Shown here: piece by piece, positions 8,213 to 17,030 of the stretch
Numbering within the stretch: the first letter of the stretch is position 1
How the letters are laid out: every line of letters begins with the position of its first letter
From: Microbacterium sp. CGR2
GTDB taxonomy: Bacteria; Actinomycetota; Actinomycetes; Actinomycetales; Microbacteriaceae
Assembly (NCBI RefSeq): GCF_003626735.1
Contig: NZ_RBHX01000001.1
Span: 682,001 to 746,000 of the forward strand
DNA length: 64,000 bases
Direction of reading: 5' to 3'
Position numbers and translations under genes: made by a program
The notes under the pieces: model-generated
What the model was told of the DNA's origin: nothing
Seen by the model: the letters and a program-made list of their open reading frames with translations, nothing else
Databases searched by the model: none

Positions 8213-9109
8213 GTGACGACAGGAAAGCTCGAACTGACGGGCATCACCAAGAGCTACGGCTCGCGACGCGTGCTCGATGACGTGTCCTTCACGGTCGCCC
8301 CCGGGCGGCTGACGGGGTTCGTCGGCGGCAACGGTGCGGGCAAGACCACCACCATGCGGATCATCCTGGGGCTCCTCACCTCCGACGGCGGACGCGTCGA
8401 CCTCGACGGCACACCGATCACGACGGCCGACCGCCGGCGTTTCGGCTACATGCCCGAAGAGCGCGGCCTCTACCCGAAGATGAAGGTGCTCGAGCAGATC
8501 GTCTACCTCGCGCGCCTCCACGGGTTCAGCAAGACGGATGCCGCAGATCGGGCCACGGCGCTCCTCACCGAGCTGGGTCTCGGCGAGCGCTTGGACGACA
8601 CGATCGAGTCGCTCTCGCTGGGCAACCAGCAGCGCGCGCAGATCGCCGCCTCCCTCGTGCACGACCCTGAGGTGCTGATCCTCGACGAGCCGTTCTCCGG
8701 GCTCGACCCGCTCGCCGTCGATGTGGTCGCCGGCGTCCTGCAGTCGAGCGCGGCCAGGGGCGCCTCCATCCTCTTCTCCTCGCACCAGCTCGACGTCGTC
8801 GAGCGGCTCTGCGACGACCTGGTCATCCTCGCCGGCGGCACGATCCGCGCGGCGGGGCCCCGTGACGCGCTGCGCGCCGAACACGCCAGCGACCGGTACG
8901 AGCTCGTCTCGGCCGGCGACGCCGGATGGTTGCGCACCGAGCCCGGTGTCACCGTCATCGACTTCGAGGGCGGCTATGCACTGTTCGACGCGGACGGGGC
9001 GGAGACCGCGCAGCGCGTGCTGCGATCCGCCGTGGAGCGCGGCGACGTCGCCAGCTTCGCACCCAAGCATCCCTCGCTCGCCCAGATCTTCAAGGAGGTC
9101 ATCCAGTGA
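8213..9109 (+). CDS. ABC exporter ATP-binding protein
   Basis: A 298-residue ABC ATPase of the NatA/drug-efflux type. Walker A is GGNGAGKTTT, the signature region LSLGNQQRAQIAA, Walker B VLILDEPFSGLD, and the switch His lies in ILFSSHQLD. The C-terminal part (about residues 215-298) is the small extra domain common in this subfamily. The GTG start follows the 8-codon upstream ORF. The next gene, a NatB/YhaP-like permease, overlaps it by four bases, so the two form one transporter, probably exporting ions, a drug or a peptide. Confidence 0.9.
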   Translation: MTTGKLELTGITKSYGSRRVLDDVSFTVAPGRLTGFVGGNGAGKTTTMRIILGLLTSDGGRVDLDGTPITTADRRRFGYMPEERGLYPKMKVLEQIVYLARLHGFSKTDAADRATALLTELGLGERLDDTIESLSLGNQQRAQIAASLVHDPEVLILDEPFSGLDPLAVDVVAGVLQSSAARGASILFSSHQLDVVERLCDDLVILAGGTIRAAGPRDALRAEHASDRYELVSAGDAGWLRTEPGVTVIDFEGGYALFDADGAETAQRVLRSAVERGDVASFAPKHPSLAQIFKEVIQ

Positions 9110-10200
9110 ACGCATCGACGCCCGCACCTCTCCGTTCCTCCAACGGCATCTGGCTCGTCGCGGAGCGCGAGATCGGCTCCAAGCTGCGTAGCAAGACGTT
9201 CCTGATCTCCACCGGCGTCCTGCTGCTGCTCACCCTGGCCGGAATCGTGATCGGCGGTTTCGCGAGCAAGAACACCGATGCGATGCCCGTCGCCGCCACC
9301 TCGCAGACCGCGGGTGTGGTCTCGGCGTTGCCGAACACCGAGGTCATCGAGGTGTCCGACAAGGCAGAAGCCGAAGACCTGATCCGATCGGAAGAGGTCG
9401 AGGCGGCCGTGCTTCCCGGAGACGGAGCGACGGGCTTCACCATCGTCGCTCTGAAGGACGCGCCCACCGGTCTGGTGTCGGCGCTGTCGCAGGCACCGGC
9501 GATCGAGATCCTCGAGCCGGCGACGACGAATCCCGGGCTGAGGTACCTGATCGCCCTCGCTTTCGGCGTCGTGTTCATGGGGGCTGCGGCGACATTCGGC
9601 GGCACCATCGCCCAGAGCGTCGTCGAAGAGAAGCAGACGCGCGTGGTCGAGGTTCTGCTCTCCGCCATCCCCGCGCGCACGCTCCTCGCCGGCAAGGTCA
9701 TCGGCAACACGATCCTCGTGATGGGTCAGATCCTCGCCCTGGCTGCGATCGCGACGATAGGGCTGATCGTGACAGGTCAGCGGGAGGTGCTGTCGACTCT
9801 GGGGGCGCCGATCATCTGGTTCGCGGTGTTCTTCCTGTTCGGGTTCATCCTGCTCGCGGCACTGTTCGCCGCCGCGGCGTCCTTGGTCTCCCGGCAGGAG
9901 GACATCGGCGCGACCACGACCCCGATCACGATGCTGATCATGGCCCCGTACGTGCTCGTGATCCTCTTCAACGACAACCCGCTGGTGCTGACGATCATGT
10001 CGTACGTGCCCTTCTCGGCCCCGGTCGGGATGCCGATGCGGCTGTTCGTCGGCGAGGCGCAGTGGTGGGAGCCGCTGCTGAGCCTGGTGATCCTGCTTGC
10101 CAGCTGCGTGGCCGCGATCGTCATCGGCGCGAAGATCTACGAGAACTCGCTGCTGCGGATGGGTTCGCGCGTGAAGCTCCGTGAGGCGTTGCGCGCCTGA
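9106..10200 (+). CDS. ABC exporter permease, NatB/YhaP type
   Basis: Start GTG (VNASTPAPLRSSNGIW) lies in a GTGA overlap with the ATPase stop; a longer upstream frame is not needed. The 364-residue protein has one N-terminal helix (residues about 34-54), an extracellular domain of about 110 residues, and then five or six helices. VEEKQTRVVEVLLSAIPART is the conserved coupling segment of the ABC-2 family NatB/YhaP. The gene ends just before a strong terminator. Substrate is unknown. Confidence 0.87.
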   Translation: MNASTPAPLRSSNGIWLVAEREIGSKLRSKTFLISTGVLLLLTLAGIVIGGFASKNTDAMPVAATSQTAGVVSALPNTEVIEVSDKAEAEDLIRSEEVEAAVLPGDGATGFTIVALKDAPTGLVSALSQAPAIEILEPATTNPGLRYLIALAFGVVFMGAAATFGGTIAQSVVEEKQTRVVEVLLSAIPARTLLAGKVIGNTILVMGQILALAAIATIGLIVTGQREVLSTLGAPIIWFAVFFLFGFILLAALFAAAASLVSRQEDIGATTTPITMLIMAPYVLVILFNDNPLVLTIMSYVPFSAPVGMPMRLFVGEAQWWEPLLSLVILLASCVAAIVIGAKIYENSLLRMGSRVKLREALRA

Positions 10201-10218
10201 CACCGCGTCATCCGTCGC

Positions 10219-10252
10219 GTGAGGCCCCTGCCTTCCCAGGCAGGGGCCTCAC
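10219..10252 (+). terminator. intrinsic terminator after ABC exporter operon
   Basis: Arms GTGAGGCCCCTGCCT (10219-10233) and AGGCAGGGGCCTCAC (10238-10252) pair perfectly for 15 bases around a TCCC loop, starting 18 bases after the permease stop. The tail is CCTTTCG, only weakly T-rich, which is common in high-GC actinobacteria. Confidence 0.8.
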
Positions 10253-10367
10253 CCTTTCGCCCGCAGCCGAGCCCACGTCGCAGGGAATATGCATGCACAT
10301 ACATGCGTTCGAGCCCCCTGTACGCCGGACGAAGGAGTCCGATCCACTCCCTCCGAAAGGCACTTCT

Positions 10368-10955
10368 GTGAGCACGCCCGTGATCGACCGCACCGCCCCG
10401 ACCGAGCACCCTGTCCTCGACGTTCTCGCCGGCCGCTGGAGCCCCCGCGCCTACGATGCGCAGAACCCGATCGACGAGGCGAAGCTCGCCACCGCTCTCG
10501 AGGCCGCCCGCTGGGCACCGTCCGCCTACAACATGCAGCCCTGGCGCTTCATCGTCGCCCGTCGCGGCTCGGCGCTCCACGCTCAGGTCGTCGACGCGCT
10601 GGTGGGCTTCAACCAGGCGTGGGCCGACAAAGCCGCGGTCCTCGTCGTCGCGATCGCCGAGACCGCGAGGGAAGACGGCGCCCCGATCACGCACGCCGTG
10701 TACGACCTCGGTCAGGCCGTCGCGCACTTCTCGGTTCAGGCGCACCACGACGGTCTCGTCGTCCACCAGATGAGCGGCTTCGATCCCGAGGCGATCCGTG
10801 AGTTCGCCGACCTCGAGCCGCGCTTCGTCCCGACCACCGTCGTCGCCGTCGGCGAGTTCGGTGACGTGGAGACCCTGCCGGAAATGCTTCAGGAGCGCGA
10901 GGTCGCGCCGCGCGTACGCCGCCGCATCGACGAGACCGTGATCCTCAGCGCCTGA
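10368..10955 (+). CDS. nitroreductase family protein
   Basis: A 195-residue FMN-dependent nitroreductase-fold protein. RWSPRAYD near residue 25 and RWAPSAYNMQPWRFIVARR carry the FMN-binding Arg, Ser and Asn; AVYDLGQAVAHFSVQAHHDGL is the dimer-forming central helix. Start: GTG 10368 with CCGAAAGG eight bases upstream; an in-frame ATG at 10293 would add a poorly conserved 25 residues. The family reduces nitro compounds, quinones or flavins with NAD(P)H; the physiological substrate is unknown. It has its own promoter region after the upstream terminator. Confidence 0.86.
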   Translation: MSTPVIDRTAPTEHPVLDVLAGRWSPRAYDAQNPIDEAKLATALEAARWAPSAYNMQPWRFIVARRGSALHAQVVDALVGFNQAWADKAAVLVVAIAETAREDGAPITHAVYDLGQAVAHFSVQAHHDGLVVHQMSGFDPEAIREFADLEPRFVPTTVVAVGEFGDVETLPEMLQEREVAPRVRRRIDETVILSA

Positions 10956-10989
10956 GCCGCGCCGGCGCGCTACGCGGCGGCGCCGCGCC

Positions 10990-13149
10990 CTACGCGGCGC
11001 CGCCGGTCAGCACGAGCCCCGAGCCGTCGGCGGCGACATCGACCCGAACGGTGTCGCCGTCGTGAACCCCGCCGGAGAGCAGCGCCGTCGCCAGCTTGTT
11101 CTGCACTTCGGACTGGATGAGACGGCGCAGCGGGCGGGCTCCGAACATCGGGTCGTAGCCGCGTTCTGCCAGCCAGGAGCGGGCGCCAGGGGTGACCGCG
11201 AGCGTGAGCCGGCGATCGCGGAGGCGCTGGTGCAACTGGTCGACCGACAGCTCCACGATCTGAGCGAGGTCATCTTCGGTGAGCGCGGCGAACATGACGA
11301 TGTCGTCGAGGCGGTTGAGGAACTCGGGTCGGAAGGCCTGCCGGACGAGTGTCATGACCTGCTCGCGCTTCTCGTCGGGCGAGAGCACGGGGTCGATGAG
11401 AATCGGCGAGCCGAGGTTCGACGTGAGGATCAGGATCACATTGGTGAAGTCGACCGTGCGGCCCTGCCCGTCGGTCAGGCGCCCGTCGTCGAGCACCTGC
11501 AACAGGATGTCGAACACCTCGGGGTGCGCCTTCTCGACCTCGTCGAGCAGGATCACGCTGTACGGACGCCGCCGCACCGCCTCGGTCAACTGACCGCCCT
11601 GTTCGTAGCCGATGTAGCCGGGAGGGGCACCGACGAGCCGCGACACCGAGTGCTTCTCGCCGTACTCCGACATGTCGATGCGCACCATGGCGTGCTCGTC
11701 GTCGAACAGGAACTCGGCGAGCGCCTTCGCCAACTCGGTCTTGCCGACACCGGTCGGACCGAGGAAGAGGAACGAACCCGTCGGACGGCCCGGGTCGCTG
11801 ATGCCCGCGCGCGACCGCCGCACAGCATCCGACACCGCCTTCACGGCATCCTTCTGCCCGATCAATCGCTTGCCCAGCTCGTTCTCGAGGTGGAGCAGCT
11901 TCTCGCTCTCACCCTGCAGCAGACGACCGACGGGGATGCCGGTCCAGGCGGCGATCACAGCGGCGATGTCTTCTTCGGTGACCTGCTCGTTGACCATGCG
12001 ACCTTCGGACGAGGTCGTCGCCTCGGCCTGCTCGGCTTCGGCGATCTCGCTCTCGAGGCGCTTGATGGTCTCGTACTCGAGCTTGGATGCGCGGGTGTAG
12101 TCGGCCTCGCGCATGGCCAGGTCGCGCTGCGTGACCGCATCGTCGAGCTTCTTCTTGAGATCGCCCACGCGGTTCAGGCCCTGGCGCTCGCGCGCCCAGC
12201 GCTCCTCGAGGGCGGCCAGCTCGCGCTCCTGCTCCGCCAGCTGCTCACGCAGGGTGCCGAGACGCTCTTTCGAGGCGGCATCCTTCTCTTTCTTCAGAGC
12301 GAGCTCTTCCAGCTTCATGCGGTCGACCTGTCGCTTCAGCTGGTCGATCTCGACCGGGGACGAGTCGATCTCCATCTTCAGCCGCGACATCGCCTCGTCG
12401 ATGAGGTCGATGGCCTTGTCCGGCAGCTGGCGCGCAGGCAGGTACCGGCTCGAAAGTGCCGCCGCGGCGACCAGCGCACTGTCGGCGATCGTCACTCCGT
12501 GGTGGGCTTCGTAGCGACCCTTGAGACCACGGAGGATCGCGATGGTGTCCTCGACCGTCGGCTCACCGACGTACACCTGTTGGAAGCGTCGCTCGAGAGC
12601 GGCATCCTTCTCGATGAACTCGCGGTACTCATTCAGCGTGGTGGCGCCGATCAGGCGCAGCTCCCCGCGGGCGAGCATGGGCTTGAGCATGTTGGATGCC
12701 GCCACCGACCCTTCACCGCCGCCGGCGCCCATGAGCACGTGCAGCTCATCGATGAAGGTGATGACCCGGCCGTCGGACTCGGTGATCTCCTTGAGCACCT
12801 GCTTCAAGCGCTCTTCGAACTGCCCGCGGTACATGGCGCCCGCGACGAGGGCCGAGATGTCGAGGGTGACCAGTTCCTTGTCTTTGAGCGACTCGGCGAC
12901 GTCGCCGGCGACGATGCGCTGGGCGAGACCTTCGACGACGGCCGTCTTGCCGACGCCGGGCTCGCCGATCAGGACCGGGTTGTTCTTCGTGCGCCGGGTG
13001 AGCACTTGGCTGACCCGCCGGATCTCGCTGTCGCGCCCGATCACGGGGTCGAGCTTGCCCTGACGCGCGCGGTCGGTGAGGTTGATCCCGAACTGCTCGA
13101 GCGCGGACTGCTGGTCGCCGCCTGCGGCGCCGGTGTGCGGATTGCTCAT
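10990..13149 (-). CDS. clpB: ClpB-type disaggregase lacking the N domain
   Basis: A 719-residue AAA+ protein with two ATPase modules. Module 1 has Walker [14 protein letters not shown] near residue 65 and Walker [11 protein letters not shown] long charged coiled coil (about residues 270-390) is the ClpB M domain. Module 2 has [14 protein letters not shown] and [14 protein letters not shown]. ClpB is usually about 860 residues with a 145-residue N domain; here the protein starts directly at the linker before module 1 ([23 protein letters not shown]). The M domain argues for a disaggregase and not ClpC/ClpA. RBS AGGAGGG precedes the ATG, and a near-perfect HspR (HAIR) site lies at 13183-13203. 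Confidence 0.9.
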   Translation of the reverse strand: MSNPHTGAAGGDQQSALEQFGINLTDRARQGKLDPVIGRDSEIRRVSQVLTRRTKNNPVLIGEPGVGKTAVVEGLAQRIVAGDVAESLKDKELVTLDISALVAGAMYRGQFEERLKQVLKEITESDGRVITFIDELHVLMGAGGGEGSVAASNMLKPMLARGELRLIGATTLNEYREFIEKDAALERRFQQVYVGEPTVEDTIAILRGLKGRYEAHHGVTIADSALVAAAALSSRYLPARQLPDKAIDLIDEAMSRLKMEIDSSPVEIDQLKRQVDRMKLEELALKKEKDAASKERLGTLREQLAEQERELAALEERWARERQGLNRVGDLKKKLDDAVTQRDLAMREADYTRASKLEYETIKRLESEIAEAEQAEATTSSEGRMVNEQVTEEDIAAVIAAWTGIPVGRLLQGESEKLLHLENELGKRLIGQKDAVKAVSDAVRRSRAGISDPGRPTGSFLFLGPTGVGKTELAKALAEFLFDDEHAMVRIDMSEYGEKHSVSRLVGAPPGYIGYEQGGQLTEAVRRRPYSVILLDEVEKAHPEVFDILLQVLDDGRLTDGQGRTVDFTNVILILTSNLGSPILIDPVLSPDEKREQVMTLVRQAFRPEFLNRLDDIVMFAALTEDDLAQIVELSVDQLHQRLRDRRLTLAVTPGARSWLAERGYDPMFGARPLRRLIQSEVQNKLATALLSGGVHDGDTVRVDVAADGSGLVLTGGAA

Positions 13150-13182
13150 GCGTCCCTCCTGAGGAAGCTCCCTCTGAACAAA

Positions 13183-13203
13183 GTTGAGTGTTGTTGACTC
13201 AAG
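13183..13203 (-). promoter_or_regulatory. HAIR element (HspR operator) upstream of clpB
   Basis: Read on the minus strand the site is CTTGAGT, seven bases, ACTCAAC. The published HAIR consensus is CTTGAGT-N7-ACTCAAG, so 13 of 14 positions match. It sits about 34 bases upstream of the clpB ATG, where HspR represses heat-shock genes such as dnaK and clpB in actinobacteria. The hspR gene itself is not in this window. Confidence 0.85.
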
Positions 13204-13207
13204 TTTA

Positions 13208-14404
13208 TCATCGGTCTCGGATCATGTTCCAGATCGCCGCGGCGACGCGACGTTTCGAGCCGGATGCCGAACCCGCCACACGTCCGTCGGTGCCGAGGAT
13301 GTGCACGGCGTTCTCCGCGCTCTCGAAGCCGCGATCCCAACCCACCTCGTTCACCACGAGGAAGTCGACACCCTTCCGCTGCTGTTTGCGGCGAGCGCGG
13401 GTGAGCAGCTCGCTCTCGTCCCGCGGCGTCTCGGCGGCGAACCCGACCACCACCTGCCCGGGGCGACGCGCATCGACCAGGGCCGCCAGGATGTCCTCGT
13501 TCTCGACCAGTTCGATCGACGGGACCCCACCGGACTCCTTGGTGAGCTTGCGATCGGCCACGGTGACGGGGCGATAATCCGCCACGGCCGCAGCCATCAC
13601 GACGACATCGGCGGCGGAGGCCTCTTCCTTCATCGCCTGCGACAGCTCTGCGGCGGTCCCGACGCTGACGACCCGGACCGACGGATGCTGCGCCACGGCG
13701 AGCACATCGCCCGAGACGTTCGCGGTCACCAGGGTGACATCGGCGCCGCGGGCCGCCGCCTCCGCCGCGAGCTCGACGCCCTGCCGTCCGCTGGAGCGAT
13801 TGCCGAGGAAGCGCACCGGGTCGATGGGCTCGCGCGTCCCGCCGGCCGACACCACCACCTGGAGACCCGCGAGGTCTCCGGGCGACAGCAGGGCCTGTGC
13901 GGCATCCGCGATCTCTTCGGGCTCCGCCATCCGCCCCGGACCGCTGTCGCCGCCGGCGAGTTCGCCGTCTGCCGGACCGACGACGCGCACGCCGCGCTCA
14001 CGGAGGGTCGCGACGTTCGCGCGCGTGGCCGGATGCCGCCACATCTCGGCATGCATCGCCGGAGCGATCAGCACCGGCGATTCGGTCGCGAGAAGCGTCG
14101 TGCCCAGCAGGTTGTCGGCGAGGCCGGCTGCCATCTTCGCGATGGAGTTCGCGGTGGCCGGTGCGACGATGACGAGGTCGGCGGCCTGCCCCAGGGCGAC
14201 GTGGCGCACCTTCGCCACGTCATCGTGAACGCTCGTGGTGACCGGATGCCGGCTGATCGCCTCCCAGGTCGGCAGGCCGACGAAACGCAGGGCGTCCTCT
14301 GTGGGAACCACCGTCACATCGTGACCGGCCTTCGTGAGCAGGCGCACCAGGTGCACGGACTTGTAGGCGGCGATACCGCCAGTGACTCCGACGACGATGT
14401 TCAC
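13208..14404 (-). CDS. coaBC: phosphopantothenoylcysteine decarboxylase / phosphopantothenate-cysteine ligase
   Basis: A bifunctional coenzyme A synthesis enzyme. The N-terminal CoaC flavoprotein domain starts [16 protein letters not shown] and includes [34 protein letters not shown] and PAMHAEMW (the usual motif is PAMNxxMW, so Asn is His here). The C-terminal CoaB domain has [25 protein letters not shown] and LVVNEVG. I choose GTG 14404 as start (398 residues): CAGAAT on the minus strand lies seven bases upstream, and residues added by an earlier ATG at 14455 are not conserved. It ends close to the clpB promoter. Confidence 0.9.
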   Translation of the reverse strand: MNIVVGVTGGIAAYKSVHLVRLLTKAGHDVTVVPTEDALRFVGLPTWEAISRHPVTTSVHDDVAKVRHVALGQAADLVIVAPATANSIAKMAAGLADNLLGTTLLATESPVLIAPAMHAEMWRHPATRANVATLRERGVRVVGPADGELAGGDSGPGRMAEPEEIADAAQALLSPGDLAGLQVVVSAGGTREPIDPVRFLGNRSSGRQGVELAAEAAARGADVTLVTANVSGDVLAVAQHPSVRVVSVGTAAELSQAMKEEASAADVVVMAAAVADYRPVTVADRKLTKESGGVPSIELVENEDILAALVDARRPGQVVVGFAAETPRDESELLTRARRKQQRKGVDFLVVNEVGWDRGFESAENAVHILGTDGRVAGSASGSKRRVAAAIWNMIRDR

Positions 14405-14490
14405 GGTTCTGATTCTGCCCCACCCTGCCCCGCCGAGGGCCATCACCTTCTCCACGACGGACGAGTTCTTCGCGACTTAGACTGGCGGAT

Positions 14491-15192
14491 GTGTGCACCG
14501 TGGTGATCGACGTCGATGATTCCGGTTCGGCCCGTCTGCTCGCCGTCCGCGACGAAGACCCGCTGCGGGAGTGGGATGCTCTCGGGGCCTGGTGGCCGGA
14601 ACGGTATCCGGGAGTGATCGGCATCCGTGACCGCCGAGCGGGCGGCGCCTGGCTCGCCGCGGACCCTGCGCAGGGACGTCTGGCCGTGCTGCTCAACCGC
14701 GCGGATGTCCGTGACCTGCCCGAGGCCCGCGCAGAATCCCGCGGCTCTCTCGCCCTCCAATCCGTCGCGGGGCGATCGCCGAAGGGCCCCGTGCCGATGC
14801 ACGGCTTCAACCTGCTCGAAGTGGGCCCGACCAGGGCGAGAGTGTTGTCGTGGGATGGCGTCGACCTCCGCGAGACGCCGGTCGGCTCGGGCACGCACAT
14901 GATCGCCCACGACGATCTCGATGACGCCGCGACCCCGCGCATCGCGACATGGCTGCCCAGATTCCGCGCGTTGGGCCCCGCGTCCGCCAGCGCGGACTGG
15001 AGCAGCGAGTGGGTGTCGCTGCTGGCGGAATCCGCCGCGCTCTCCCCCGAAGACGACCGCGCGATCATCCGCGACAACCGTCCGCACGGCTATCCCACCC
15101 AGTCACTGCTCTACTGCGTGGCGACCGTGACGGGGCACGGCGTCGAGGTTCGCGACGTCACGCTCCCCTCACCCGCGCACTGGCCCGCCTGA
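14491..15192 (+). CDS. NRDE family protein (TANGO2-like)
   Basis: A 233-residue protein of the NRDE family, named for conserved Asn-Arg-Asp-Glu residues; here AVRDEDPLREWDALGAWWPERYPGVIGIRD shows the core with RDE. It begins VCTVVIDVDD with the near-N-terminal Cys typical of the family, which supports the GTG start. TAGACT at 14478-14483 lies seven bases before it, so the mRNA is probably leaderless. The eukaryotic relative TANGO2 is linked to lipid or haem handling; the bacterial role is not established. It converges with the GlxA-type gene across a hairpin. Confidence 0.8.
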   Translation: MCTVVIDVDDSGSARLLAVRDEDPLREWDALGAWWPERYPGVIGIRDRRAGGAWLAADPAQGRLAVLLNRADVRDLPEARAESRGSLALQSVAGRSPKGPVPMHGFNLLEVGPTRARVLSWDGVDLRETPVGSGTHMIAHDDLDDAATPRIATWLPRFRALGPASASADWSSEWVSLLAESAALSPEDDRAIIRDNRPHGYPTQSLLYCVATVTGHGVEVRDVTLPSPAHWPA

Positions 15193-15197
15193 CACTC

Positions 15198-15217
15198 GCC
15201 CCTCCGGTTGGGGGGGC
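15198..15217. terminator. hairpin between convergent genes
   Basis: GCCCCTCC (15198-15205) and GGGGGGGC (15210-15217) can pair over eight positions with one T-G wobble around a GGTT loop, in the 26-base gap between two convergent stops. It is a plausible bidirectional terminator; there is no T tract. Confidence 0.45.
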
Positions 15218-15218
15218 A

Positions 15219-16199
15219 TCACGCCGCGGGAGCATCGGCCACGGGCTCGTCGATGCACGAGAAGCGCGTCCGGTACGCGGTCGGCGTGAGCCCGAGCACC
15301 CGCGCGAAGTTCTGGCGCAGCACGGCCGCTGAGCCGAAGCCGCACTCGTCGGCGATCTGCTCCAGGGGCAGGTCGGTGCGCTCCAGCATCCGCTGCGCAT
15401 GGATGATGCGCTGACGAGCGAGCCATGCGGCGGGTGTCGCGCCGTACTCGGCCTTGAACCGCCGCGCGAAAGTCCGTGGCGACATCAGCGCTCGCGCGGC
15501 GAGCTGGTCGACGCCGAGATCCTCACGAAGATGCTCGACCGCCCAGTCGGCCACTGCGGCCAGGGAATCGCTCGGGACCTGCGGGATGGGCCGGTCGATG
15601 AACTGGGCCTGCCCGCCGTCGCGTTGCGGGGGGACGACCATGCGCCGCGCGATGCGGTTGGTGAGCTCGGCCCCGACCTCCTGACGCAGCAGGTGCAGGC
15701 AGGCGTCGATGCCCGCCGCCGTACCCGCGCTGGTGATGATCTTTCCGTCCTGCACGAAGAGCACGTCGGCGTCGATCTCGATCTCCGGGTACATCCGCGC
15801 CATCAGATCCGAGTACATCCAGTGCGTGGTCGCGCGACGCCCGTCGAGCACGCCGGCGGCGGCCAAGATGAACGATCCGCTGCAGACGCTCATCACCCAT
15901 GCGCCGCGGGCGACGGCGTCGCGGGCGAGATCGAGCAGCAGCGGGTCTATCAGCGACCAGCTCTCGCGCGGGAGTGGGCAGAACACGACGAGGTCGGCCT
16001 CGTAGGCGAATGTCAGGTCGTGCTCGACATTGAGGGAGAACCCGATCTTGGACTGCACCACTCCGGGAACCGGAGCGACGATGCGGAAGTCGAAGTTCGG
16101 CACTCCATCCGCCGAGCGGTCGAGCCCGAACGCTTCGCAGGCGACGCCGAACTCGAACGGGGCGAACCCGTCCTGGATGACACAGGCGACCGTTTTCAT
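15219..16199 (-). CDS. GlxA family transcriptional regulator (DJ-1/PfpI + AraC)
   Basis: A 326-residue regulator. The N-terminal half is a DJ-1/PfpI-like domain (MKTVACVIQDGFAPFEFG to about residue 190) with the elbow Cys in WVMSVCSGSFILAAAGVLDG and the following THW. The C-terminal third is an AraC-type double helix-turn-helix: DQLAARALMSPRTFARRFK and LEQIADECGFGSAAVLRQNF. Start ATG 16199 has CGGGAGTTC upstream and begins at the domain; a longer frame to 16391 covers the divergent small gene's promoter. GlxA-type regulators control varied catabolic genes; no target is evident here. Confidence 0.88.
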   Translation of the reverse strand: MKTVACVIQDGFAPFEFGVACEAFGLDRSADGVPNFDFRIVAPVPGVVQSKIGFSLNVEHDLTFAYEADLVVFCPLPRESWSLIDPLLLDLARDAVARGAWVMSVCSGSFILAAAGVLDGRRATTHWMYSDLMARMYPEIEIDADVLFVQDGKIITSAGTAAGIDACLHLLRQEVGAELTNRIARRMVVPPQRDGGQAQFIDRPIPQVPSDSLAAVADWAVEHLREDLGVDQLAARALMSPRTFARRFKAEYGATPAAWLARQRIIHAQRMLERTDLPLEQIADECGFGSAAVLRQNFARVLGLTPTAYRTRFSCIDEPVADAPAA

Positions 16200-16287
16200 C
16201 AGAACTCCCGGGGTTTGGCAGATTTCCTTCGATTGGCGTCCATTCTGCCACTCGTGGCGGTTCGACGTCGACCGTAGCGTTTCTGCC

Positions 16288-16461
16288 ATGATACTCATCA
16301 TCGCTCTTCTGGCCCTCGCCGCGTGGGCCACCGTCGCCACCGTCGCCACCGTCGTCGAACTGCGCCGCGACGGGCTCCGCCGCACTCCCACGGATTGGAG
16401 CCGCGTCGCCGCCCGCGATGACGCGCTCCGGCGCGCAGAGTCGAGCCACGGCTACCGCTGA
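16288..16461 (+). CDS. small single-pass membrane protein (57 aa), unknown
   Basis: Starts MILIIALLALAAWATVATVATVVEL, one hydrophobic helix of about 22 residues, followed by a basic and polar tail (RRDGLRRTPTDWSRVAARDDALRR). TAGCGT at 16275-16280 lies seven bases before this ATG, the leaderless pattern, and fixes the start inside a longer open frame. Divergent from the GlxA-type gene. Function unknown; similar short proteins are common in Microbacteriaceae, as far as I recall. Confidence 0.6.
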   Translation: MILIIALLALAAWATVATVATVVELRRDGLRRTPTDWSRVAARDDALRRAESSHGYR

Positions 16462-16511
16462 GACGGAACAGGGACTCCCGAAGGTCACGCCACCCGGCTA
16501 CGCTCGGCGTC

Positions 16512-17030
16512 ATGAGCGAGCCCCAGCAGCCTCCCGTCCCGCCGCACCTGCCAGCGACGCCGCAGCATCCAACCGGGCAGCCGGGCGCGGGCCAGCAGCC
16601 AGGCGCAGGCCAGCAGCCGGGCGCAGGTCAGCAGCCCGGCCAGCATCCGCAGTACCCCGGCCAGATGCAGGGCCAGCATCCCGGATATCCCGTTCAGACC
16701 CCCGCACCGAGGTCGGGTCGCGAAGGGAGAGGGCTCGGCCTGATCGCCGTCCTGATCGCCGGGGCCACCTTCGCCCTCAACCTTCTGGTCTCGCTGCTGG
16801 CACCGCTGCTCTACTCGTCGGCCGGCGGATTCGAGACCTTCAACGCGGTGAGCGGCGTCGTCGCCGTCGTGAGCTTCCTGGCCTATGCGGCAGCGCTCGT
16901 CCTCGGACTGCTCGCCGTGAAGCGCGCCGGTTCCCCGCTGCTCGCAGGTGTCGCGATCGGTATCGCGGGCGCGGGCCTGCTGGGCCTCGTGGTGAACTTC
17001 GTGGCCTCGTTCTTCTACCGTTTCATGTGA
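16512..17030 (+). CDS. membrane protein with Pro/Gln-rich N-terminal repeats
   Basis: A 172-residue protein. Residues 1-70 are a disordered cytoplasmic-type region rich in Pro, Gln, Gly and His, with PGAGQQ repeated three times. Residues about 75-170 have three or four membrane helices (GLIAVLIAGATFALNLLVSL, VVAVVSFLAYAAALVLGLLAV, ending FVASFFYRFM). The plan resembles DUF4190-type actinobacterial membrane proteins. TACGCT at 16499-16504 lies seven bases before the ATG. The 3' end overlaps the convergent glycosyltransferase gene by eight bases. Function unknown. Confidence 0.72.
   Translation: MSEPQQPPVPPHLPATPQHPTGQPGAGQQPGAGQQPGAGQQPGQHPQYPGQMQGQHPGYPVQTPAPRSGREGRGLGLIAVLIAGATFALNLLVSLLAPLLYSSAGGFETFNAVSGVVAVVSFLAYAAALVLGLLAVKRAGSPLLAGVAIGIAGAGLLGLVVNFVASFFYRFM
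16581..16634 (+). repeat. 18-base in-frame tandem repeat, three copies
   Basis: Three consecutive 18-base units (16581, 16599, 16617) each encode Pro-Gly-Ala-Gly-Gln-Gln inside the membrane protein gene. Units differ only at third codon positions. Such repeats often vary in copy number between strains. Confidence 0.85.

Noticed and set aside
10291..10306. GCATG-N6-CATGC repeat before the nitroreductase
   Set aside because: Arms are only five bases and no promoter element is placed sensibly relative to it; could be an operator but support is too thin.
16581..16634. Tandem repeat as a regulatory or CRISPR-like array
   Set aside because: The units are multiples of three, in frame, contiguous and encode a Pro/Gln-rich tail.
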